This document shows positions 5,812 to 11,446 of a DNA stretch of 11,446 nt, piece after piece (within the stretch, counting starts at the first letter, position 1; each line of letters opens with the position of its first letter). Source of the DNA: Desulfatirhabdium sp040755275 (lineage in GTDB: Bacteria > Desulfobacterota > Desulfobacteria > Desulfobacterales > Desulfatirhabdiaceae); assembly GCA_040755275.1 (NCBI GenBank), contig JBFMBE010000114.1, positions 1 to 11,446 of the forward strand, read 5' to 3'. The translations under genes and the position numbers were made by a program. Under the pieces are notes generated by a model. It searched no databases. It worked only from the letters and a program-made list of their open reading frames with translations, and was not told the DNA's origin.

Positions 5812-6966
5812 TCATTTTCCGAACTGGCTCCGGAAACGGAACATGCCGGTTCCGAAGATGATCCCTCCCAACGCAGCCATGATGGCGATTTCCGGCCAGA
5901 GGATGTCGATGCCGGCACCTTTGAGGAGAATGCCGAAACTCGTATCGATGAAGTAGTGCAGCGGAGAAGCGTACATGACCGTCCGCATCCAGACAGGCAT
6001 GGCCTCCGGCGGTGTCCATGCGCCGGATAGAAACAGCATGGGGGTGAAAACGAGGATGGTCATCATCCCGACCTGTGCCAGGTTTCGGGCGATGGTGGAG
6101 ATGAGCAGGCCAAGCCCTGCCGTCGTAAACACGAAGAGGGATGTGACACCGAAGAAGAGCGCAAGGCTTCCCCGCACCGGAACATGAAACATTCCCCGCA
6201 GCACGAGGGACAGGCTCACGGCGCATCCGATCAGGATGACGACCGTCATCGACAGCACCTTGGGAAACATGATCTGAAACGAGGACAGCGGCGACACGAG
6301 AAGTTGCTCCACGGTTCCCCGCTCTTTTTCCCGAACCATGGCTGCAGCAGGCAGCAGGACCGCAAACAGGGTGATGATGGTCAGAAGCTCCGTGATACTC
6401 ATGAACCAAGTATCGTTTTGGTTCGGGTTGAACCACACCCGATGATCGTCGACGATCCGCGGAAGGGATCTTGTTCCCCCGCTCTGAGCGTGCAGCCTGG
6501 CCATCGCCCGTTCTGCACCAAAGTCGGCCGTGATCCGCTGTGCGTAGGATGCAGCCAAGAACCCCTGGACGGAATTGCTCGTATCGATTTGCATCTGAAT
6601 CCGGGTCGGGATGCCGGAAAGCAGATCCGATTCGAAATCCGCCGGAATATCGAGCACGGCCATGGTCTGCCCCCTGTCCAGCAGTCGAAGAGCCTCCCTT
6701 GGACCATTGGTGATCCATCCTCCCATTTGAAAATTGGGGGGCTGAAAACGGCCGATCAGCTCGCGAGATGCGGTGCTTCCGTCCTGATCCAGAACGTGCA
6801 GCACAGCCTGTCGCAGCTGGAGACTGACACCAGAACCCGCAAGGTAGATGTCCGCCGTAAATGCGTACACGATGAAAACGAGCAGCATCCAGTCCCGCCC
6901 CAGCTGGAGAAACTCCTTAGCCGTCATGACATACAGTCTTCTGAACCAGACCGTCCATCGGCTCAT
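5812..6966 (-). CDS. ybhR: ABC-2 type permease, YbhR-like
   Basis: A 384-residue inner-membrane subunit of an ABC-2 exporter. One hydrophobic segment near 25-47 is followed by a large non-membrane domain (about 50-185, with HVLDQDGS and IPADFESDLLSG), the layout of the DrrB/YhhJ group. Five or so further hydrophobic segments occupy about 190-380. MVREKERGTVEQLLVSPLS (210-228) is the conserved coupling segment of this family, and MPVWMRTVMYASPLHYF (323-339) is typical of its late region. ATG at 6964-6966 is chosen because GGGGGA (6974-6979) lies 7 nt upstream; the TTG at 6981 has no signal. It begins 15 bp after the preceding permease gene and presumably pairs with it. Position in the operon and the VWFNPNQNDTWF block favour YbhR over YbhS. 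Confidence 0.88.
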   Translation of the reverse strand: MSRWTVWFRRLYVMTAKEFLQLGRDWMLLVFIVYAFTADIYLAGSGVSLQLRQAVLHVLDQDGSTASRELIGRFQPPNFQMGGWITNGPREALRLLDRGQTMAVLDIPADFESDLLSGIPTRIQMQIDTSNSVQGFLAASYAQRITADFGAERAMARLHAQSGGTRSLPRIVDDHRVWFNPNQNDTWFMSITELLTIITLFAVLLPAAAMVREKERGTVEQLLVSPLSSFQIMFPKVLSMTVVILIGCAVSLSLVLRGMFHVPVRGSLALFFGVTSLFVFTTAGLGLLISTIARNLAQVGMMTILVFTPMLFLSGAWTPPEAMPVWMRTVMYASPLHYFIDTSFGILLKGAGIDILWPEIAIMAALGGIIFGTGMFRFRSQFGK

Positions 6967-6981
6967 GGGTACATCCCCCAA

Positions 6982-8133
6982 TCAACTCGTTCGTTTCCGA
7001 AACAGGGCGTACCCCAGCCCCATGAGCAGAATGCCGTAACCAGCGAGGACTGCGACATCCGGCCAGAAAGAAGTGATGCCGATGCCCTTCATGAAGCAGG
7101 CGGTGACGATGTTCGTGTAATACATGGCCGGAAGGATGTGTGCGACCACTCGGGCGGTGGTGTCGAGGGAAAAGACGGGAATGAGCACTCCCGAATACAG
7201 CACGGCAGGCACGAGGGTTATGATGGATACGACGATCATGGCCGCTATCTGGGTGCGGACGAATACGGAGACCAGCAGTCCGATCCCCGTCGTGCAGATC
7301 ACGTACAGAAGCGTAGCGGCGAAGAAGGTCGCTACACTCCCCTTGAACGGCGCCCCAAACAAGGCAGTCGCCAGAACGAAGAGCACCCCGGCATTGACCA
7401 TGGAAATGGCCACATAGGGGAAAAGCTTTCCGACGAGAAATTCCCCTCGGCTCACCGTCGAGACGTAGATATTGTAGATCGATCCGCTCTCCTTTTCCCG
7501 AACCACACCCAGGGCCGTCAGAAAAGGCGGGGAAATCATCAGGATGAGCATGACGAGCTTGGGTGCCAGAGACCAGATGCTTTTCAGGCTCTGGTTGTAG
7601 AGGTAGCGGGTTTCCAGCCGCACGGGCTGAAGCCTCTCACGAACCGCTTCCTGGGATATCCCGAAAGCCTTCGATAGATGGGCTGCCAGCAGATCCATGT
7701 TGGCTGCCGCATTGATGGCGACGATGTATCCCTTGGTGGTCTGGGCTCGAAAAGGAAAGGTGCCATCAATCAAGGTCTGGACTGCTGCCGATTTACCGGA
7801 AAGAAGCCGTTTCTCGAATTCGGGCGGAATCACGATCGCCGCTCGGATGCGGCTTTCGGTAAGCAGCTCGTCCAACTCACGTTCACTGGTCACGTATCCC
7901 CGGAAATCGAAATACCGGGAACCGATGAAGCGATAGGCATAATCCCGGCTGACGGAACTGTGGTCTTCATCGAGAATGGCCAAGGGAATGCCTTCGACAT
8001 CGAGGGAAAGCCCGTACCCAAGAAGGATCATCATGGAAACCGGCACCAGAAAGGCCAGGGCGAAGAACACCCTGTCCCGGACGATTTCCCTCCATTCCTT
8101 CCAGCTGACGGCAATGACACGATGAATGTTCAT
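6982..8133 (-). CDS. ybhS: ABC-2 type permease, YbhS-like
   Basis: A 383-residue inner-membrane subunit, the probable partner of the next permease. WKEWREIVRDR (11-21) and a hydrophobic stretch to about residue 43 precede a large non-membrane domain (about 45-180, with LAILDEDHSSVSRDY and IPPEFEKRLLSG). Several more hydrophobic segments fill 185-378. GVVREKESGSIYNIYVSTVS (209-228) is the coupling motif, diverged from the usual GTxEQLLVSP form. ATG at 8131-8133 is preferred because GAGAGG (8139-8144) lies 5 nt upstream and overlaps the TGA of the ATPase gene. The GTG at 8139 would overlap that signal. The gap to the ATPase gene is 9 bp, so translation is probably coupled. Substrate cannot be read from sequence. 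Confidence 0.88.
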   Translation of the reverse strand: MNIHRVIAVSWKEWREIVRDRVFFALAFLVPVSMMILLGYGLSLDVEGIPLAILDEDHSSVSRDYAYRFIGSRYFDFRGYVTSERELDELLTESRIRAAIVIPPEFEKRLLSGKSAAVQTLIDGTFPFRAQTTKGYIVAINAAANMDLLAAHLSKAFGISQEAVRERLQPVRLETRYLYNQSLKSIWSLAPKLVMLILMISPPFLTALGVVREKESGSIYNIYVSTVSRGEFLVGKLFPYVAISMVNAGVLFVLATALFGAPFKGSVATFFAATLLYVICTTGIGLLVSVFVRTQIAAMIVVSIITLVPAVLYSGVLIPVFSLDTTARVVAHILPAMYYTNIVTACFMKGIGITSFWPDVAVLAGYGILLMGLGYALFRKRTS

Positions 8134-8142
8134 CGACACCTC

Positions 8143-10161
8143 TCAGGCCGCTTCCAACGAAAGCACCTGGTAAACGAAGACATCTTCCATCGATAGAGGT
8201 CGAAGTTCGAAACCGGTGACTTCGACGCCTTCCTTCGAGAAGAGAGCCGAAAGGCGCTCCTTTGCCTCCGCCGCATCCCGGGTGAGCACATGAATGTAGT
8301 TTCCATGAAGGGCGGCCTCCCGATATCCGTTACGCTGCAGGATCTGGAGGGCGTCGATGGGTCGGTCCGCCCCGATCTGCACCAGCGATCCGGCCTCCCG
8401 CTCGACATCGGCCTTCATGGCTGCAGGAGTGGCATCGGCCACGATCCTTCCAGCGAACATCAAGGCCAGATGGTCGCAGTGTTCCGCCTCGCTCATGTAA
8501 TGGGTGGTCACCAGAACGGCCACCCCTTCCTGACGGGCGAGCCGGTAGAAGGTTTCCCACAGCCGACGTCTTCCGAGCGGGTCAACGCCCGAGGTCGGCT
8601 CATCCAGGAACAGAACGCCGGGACGGTGCACGACGGCGCAGCCCAACGCCAGGCGCTGACGGATGCCCATCGGAAGGCTTCCGGCCGTCCGATCCCGATA
8701 ACCATGCAGCTCGGCCATATCGAGCACCCATTCGGTTCGCTCCCGAGTCCTTCGCCGATCCAGCCCATAAATGCCTGCATAGAGACGGATGTTTTCCAGA
8801 ACCGTCAGATCCGTGTATAGCGAAAAGGCCTGGGACATATAACCGATCTTTTCTCGGATCGCGTGACCCGCCCGGCGCATATCCACACCGGCCACCTGAC
8901 CTTCTCCAGCCGTAGGCCGCAGAATGCCCGTCAACATCTTGATCACCGTGGTCTTCCCGGCACCGTTGGCACCCAGCAGCCCGAAAATTTCTCCATAGGG
9001 GACCCGAAAGCTCACACGATCGACCGCCCTGAATGCGCCGAAATCCCGAACGAGGCCGGATGCCGCAATGGCAATAGCAGGGGCGGCCTGACCCATCGCA
9101 GGAGCAGGCGCAGAACCTGAGACAGACGTCGATCCATCGGCATATTCCTGCTCCAAAGCTCTCTCTGCAGCCGGGGACCTCCCTTCAGGTCCATCGCAAA
9201 CCGCCACATCCGAGGATCGATCCCGAATCAACTCGAGAAAAACATCTTCGAGATCGGGAGGATCGCATCGCAGTTCCACGATGCGGGCTTGAGACAAGAG
9301 CAGTCGTCGAAGGCATGCGGAAGCACCGTCCGGATCCATGTCCGGAACGAAGACCCGAATCCACTCCTGTTCCACCCGAAGCGACGGATACGCCCTGCGC
9401 AACCGCTCGACGGCATTCCACTGCGGGTCTGCGCGAAGGGAAACGAGCGTGCCCGCCATCCTTTCGATGATGTCGGACGGTTCGCCTTCTGCAAGCACCC
9501 GGCCTTGATGCATCAAGGCAATCCGATGAAAGCGGCTGGCCTCCTCCATGTAGGCCGTCGAGATGAGAGCACTCATTCCCTTTTCGGAAAGAAGCCCTGT
9601 CAGGATGGCCCAGAAATCCCGCCGAGATACCGGATCGACCCCGGTTGTCGGCTCATCGAGAATGACGAGATCCGGCTCATGAATGAGGCTGCAAACAAGC
9701 CCCAATTTCTGCTTCATGCCGCCCGAAAGTTGCTTCATCAGACGATGTTTGAAGGCCTCGAGCCGCGTGACGGCAAGAAGCTTCCGCTTTCGTTCAACAA
9801 GCGCTTCCTGGGGAACGAGGCGCAGCCGGGCGAAGAAATCGACATTTTCCTCGATGGAAAGCTCCGGATAGAGATTGAGCCCGAGCCCCTGGGGCATGAA
9901 GCCGATGCGATCCTTGATCCGTTCGGCCTCCGCCTCGCTGCCCACCGGATGACCGAACACCTCGATCCGGCCCGCATCGTAGGCAAGCACCCCAGCGATC
10001 GCTTTCATGAGAGTGCTTTTCCCCGCCCCGTCCGGTCCAATCAACCCATACATTTCGCCCCGCCGCACCCGAAGACCGACATTGCGGACGGCCATCGTTC
10101 GTCCGTAGACCTTGCAAAAGCCTTGGATGGCGACCAGAGACGCTTCAGGCCCATTCACCAT
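8143..10161 (-). CDS. ybhF: Double-domain ABC transporter ATPase, YbhF-like
   Basis: A 672-residue protein with two fused nucleotide-binding domains that would drive the two permeases. Domain 1 (about 7-310) has Walker A GPDGAGKST (42-50), Q91, signature LSGGMKQK (145-152), Walker B LVILDE (165-170) and A203 where the switch His is expected. Domain 2 (about 363-672) has Walker A GANGAGKTT (397-405), Q444, a degenerate signature LPMGIRQR (496-503), Walker B VLFLDE (516-521) and a normal switch H554. Both domains end with the EDVF motif of drug-export ATPases (LEDVF at 304-308, MEDVF at 658-662). The linker (about 315-362) is rich in Ala, Ser and Pro. ATG at 10161 overlaps the adaptor's TGA by 7 bp (ATGGTGA); GTG at 10158 would give a 4-bp overlap and is equally plausible. 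Confidence 0.93.
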   Translation of the reverse strand: MVNGPEASLVAIQGFCKVYGRTMAVRNVGLRVRRGEMYGLIGPDGAGKSTLMKAIAGVLAYDAGRIEVFGHPVGSEAEAERIKDRIGFMPQGLGLNLYPELSIEENVDFFARLRLVPQEALVERKRKLLAVTRLEAFKHRLMKQLSGGMKQKLGLVCSLIHEPDLVILDEPTTGVDPVSRRDFWAILTGLLSEKGMSALISTAYMEEASRFHRIALMHQGRVLAEGEPSDIIERMAGTLVSLRADPQWNAVERLRRAYPSLRVEQEWIRVFVPDMDPDGASACLRRLLLSQARIVELRCDPPDLEDVFLELIRDRSSDVAVCDGPEGRSPAAERALEQEYADGSTSVSGSAPAPAMGQAAPAIAIAASGLVRDFGAFRAVDRVSFRVPYGEIFGLLGANGAGKTTVIKMLTGILRPTAGEGQVAGVDMRRAGHAIREKIGYMSQAFSLYTDLTVLENIRLYAGIYGLDRRRTRERTEWVLDMAELHGYRDRTAGSLPMGIRQRLALGCAVVHRPGVLFLDEPTSGVDPLGRRRLWETFYRLARQEGVAVLVTTHYMSEAEHCDHLALMFAGRIVADATPAAMKADVEREAGSLVQIGADRPIDALQILQRNGYREAALHGNYIHVLTRDAAEAKERLSALFSKEGVEVTGFELRPLSMEDVFVYQVLSLEAA

Positions 10162-11270
10162 ATGGGTTTAACCCATGAAATCCCGTCTTTCCAGCGAATG
10201 ACGGCATCCGCCGGAATTCCCGGAGTCAATCGATGGTCCGGGTTGCGATCGACTGCGATTTTCACCGCATAGACGAGCTTCACCCGCTCGTCGGGTGTCT
10301 GGACTTCCTTGGGGGTGAATTCCGCCCGCGAGGCGATGAAGGTAATGGTGCCCTCGAAGGGGGTATCTGGCAGGGCATCGATCCAGATGCGGGCGGGAAG
10401 TCCCCGTCTGAGTTTGCCGATTTCCTTCTCGGGGATATAGGCCTTCAGGTAGAGATCGTCGAGATCCACCAGAGAGAACAGCGGGGTTCCGGCAGCAACC
10501 ACTTCACCGGGATTGACCGACTTGACGGTGATGATGCCGGAAATGGGGGCTCGAATCGTCAGATCGGCCTCGAAGCTACGAGCCTCGGCCAGAGCGGCTT
10601 CGGCCTGACCGACTTGGGCCTCGACAGCTCGGATTTCTTCTGCCCTGGCCTGAAGCCGGGAAGGCCCCAACAGGGCATCCTCCAGCATCTTCTGAGCCTG
10701 CACGAGCCCGCTTTCGGCACTTTGGCGGTCACTTCGTGCAGAAGCAAGCGCCAGCAGCGCATGTTCGCCTTTCTGGCGACCGATGCTCCCCTCTTCCACC
10801 AGACGGTTGTATCGATCGGCATCCCGGGCCGCCTGACGTTCGGCCGCCTCGGCTTTCGAGAGAAGGGCCTGAGCATGTGTTCTGGCTGCCTTCGCCCGCT
10901 CGATGGCCAGGGGGATTTCCCTTTCGAGGAGCCTGTAGGCTGTCTGCGATGCCTCCAATTTGGCCTTTGCGGCTGCCAAAGTGGATGCAGCCTGCTGAAC
11001 CCTTTCCCGAATCGGGCTCTCATCGAGAACGGCCAGGATGTCTCCGTCATGAACGGCATCCCCTTCCGCGACCATCACCCGAACGACCTTCCCGGCGATC
11101 TTGGTAGCTACACCATAGGTTTCCCCTTCGATCCGACCGTTCGCCTGGATAAGGCCGTCCGGTAGGGTTCGGGGCATCAGGGTCTTACGAAAGAGAAACC
11201 AACCACCAGTTCCCAGAACCGAAAGAACGAGCAAGAAAAGAAGGATCTTCAACCATCGGGATGGATGCAT
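10155..11270 (-). CDS. ybhG: HlyD-family membrane fusion protein, YbhG-like
   Basis: A 371-residue periplasmic adaptor anchored in the inner membrane, linking an ABC-2 pump to an outer-membrane channel. One membrane anchor lies at about 8-27, after a basic start. The first half-lipoyl segment is at about 50-85 (IAGKVVRVMVAEGDAVHDGD), a long Ala, Glu and Arg-rich coiled-coil hairpin at about 87-232, and the second lipoyl half at 235-270 (IRAPISGIITVKSVNPGE). A beta-barrel region follows, with ASRAEFTPKEVQTPDERV (313-330), a block typical of YbhG/YhiI-like adaptors. ATG at 11268-11270 has AGAGGA 7 nt upstream; the in-frame TTG at 11294 has none. It is first in the operon and overlaps the ATPase gene. 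No outer-membrane partner gene is in the window; TolC-like channels are often encoded elsewhere. Confidence 0.93.
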   Translation of the reverse strand: MHPSRWLKILLFLLVLSVLGTGGWFLFRKTLMPRTLPDGLIQANGRIEGETYGVATKIAGKVVRVMVAEGDAVHDGDILAVLDESPIRERVQQAASTLAAAKAKLEASQTAYRLLEREIPLAIERAKAARTHAQALLSKAEAAERQAARDADRYNRLVEEGSIGRQKGEHALLALASARSDRQSAESGLVQAQKMLEDALLGPSRLQARAEEIRAVEAQVGQAEAALAEARSFEADLTIRAPISGIITVKSVNPGEVVAAGTPLFSLVDLDDLYLKAYIPEKEIGKLRRGLPARIWIDALPDTPFEGTITFIASRAEFTPKEVQTPDERVKLVYAVKIAVDRNPDHRLTPGIPADAVIRWKDGISWVKPIW

Positions 11271-11277
11271 GTCACAA

Positions 11278-11283
11278 TCCTCT
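11278..11283 (-). promoter_or_regulatory. Ribosome binding site fixing the adaptor start
   Basis: AGAGGA on the minus strand, 7 nt before ATG at 11270. It favours that start over the TTG at 11294, which would lengthen the protein by 8 residues. Confidence 0.7.
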
Positions 11284-11309
11284 GAAATCGACAACGGGGA
11301 CAGAAGTCA

Positions 11310-11329
11310 GGCCATCATAAATGATGGCC
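11310..11329 (-). promoter_or_regulatory. 20-bp palindrome over a possible -10 box of the efflux operon
   Basis: GGCCATCATAAATGATGGCC has two perfect 9-bp arms around AA. On the minus strand it contains TATGAT (11314-11319, 5 of 6 to the -10 consensus), which would start transcription about 37 nt before the adaptor's ATG. No good -35 box is seen. A repressor operator covering -10 would suit a ybhGFSR-type operon, which in E. coli is controlled by a TetR-family repressor. The right arm coincides with the tip of repeat copy 3, so the symmetry may be partly an accident of the repeat. Confidence 0.35.
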
Positions 11330-11446
11330 CCGCAAAAAGTCGCTAACCACCGCTTTTCCTTCAAAGCCGGGCCTCCAGCAGGAGGGCGGGTGGTGTTTTG
11401 CGAAGCAGCGGAAACTGTTTGAAGCAGCCGGAGATCGTTGGATCGG
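11323..11446. repeat. Fold-back repeat, copy 3 (inverted, cut by the window end)
   Basis: The tip gatggccccgcaaaaagtc (11323-11341) matches the copy 2 tip at 16 of 19 bases. Positions 11418-11446 match the reverse complement of the inner right arm of copy 1 at 27 of 29 bases, placing this copy in the opposite orientation to copies 1 and 2. Between them, 11342-11400 is unrelated to the other copies and forms its own hairpin: accaccgc (11346-11353) with gcgggtggt (11386-11394, one bulge), enclosing cctcc-agca-ggagg (11372-11385). The remainder lies beyond the window. Confidence 0.7.

Noticed and set aside
5738..6718. A 326-codon minus-strand frame overlapping the YbhR-like permease
   Set aside because: Same strand, different frame, with low-complexity Arg, Gly and His-rich sequence. 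The permease frame has all family motifs.
6184..7677. A 497-codon plus-strand frame, among the longest in the window
   Set aside because: It spans two permease genes in antisense, its composition is rich in His, Gln, Asp and Arg with no hydrophobic core, and it has no recognisable domain.
9289..10272. A 327-codon plus-strand frame
   Set aside because: Antisense shadow of the ABC ATPase gene and the end of the adaptor gene.

Overview
The window carries eight complete protein genes, all on the minus strand, and three copies (two cut by the window edges) of a long fold-back repeat. Dense minus-strand coding with long antisense shadow frames indicates a GC-rich Gram-negative bacterium. A periplasm-spanning HlyD-type adaptor and a cleavable signal peptide fit that reading. 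A sulfate-reducing deltaproteobacterium (Desulfobacterota) is my best guess, from the gene mix and general recollection of similar repeats, not from a marker gene.

In the direction of transcription (right to left), the window opens with a partial repeat copy at the right edge and a 20-bp palindrome over a possible -10 box. Next is a tight four-gene operon in the same order as E. coli ybhG-ybhF-ybhS-ybhR: membrane fusion adaptor, double-domain ABC ATPase, and two ABC-2 permeases. The gaps run from a 7-bp overlap to 15 bp, so they are very probably co-transcribed and form one drug or ion efflux pump. A 196-bp gap with a strong hairpin and a candidate promoter precedes a type II branched-chain aminotransferase (ilvE). 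After 92 bp comes a eukaryotic-type UTP-glucose-1-phosphate uridylyltransferase.

Seven bases after that gene's stop codon lies a complete copy of the repeat (2679-2975). Then come an exported GH26-like glycoside hydrolase with its own candidate promoter, and a cytoplasmic metallo-beta-lactamase-fold hydrolase of the COG1237 type. That gene also ends next to a repeat copy, at the left edge. The glucosyltransfer-precursor enzyme and the exported glycosidase may both serve a surface polysaccharide, but nothing here proves it.

I see no dramatic new defence or metabolic system. The least explained element is the fold-back repeat family. Its stem arms are 95-97% identical between copies 1 and 2, while its core of unchanged length is only about 54% identical. 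One A-T to G-C pair swap keeps the long-range stem paired. The other points worth checking are an asymmetric pair of ATP sites in the ABC ATPase and an atypical catalytic motif in the GH26-like enzyme.
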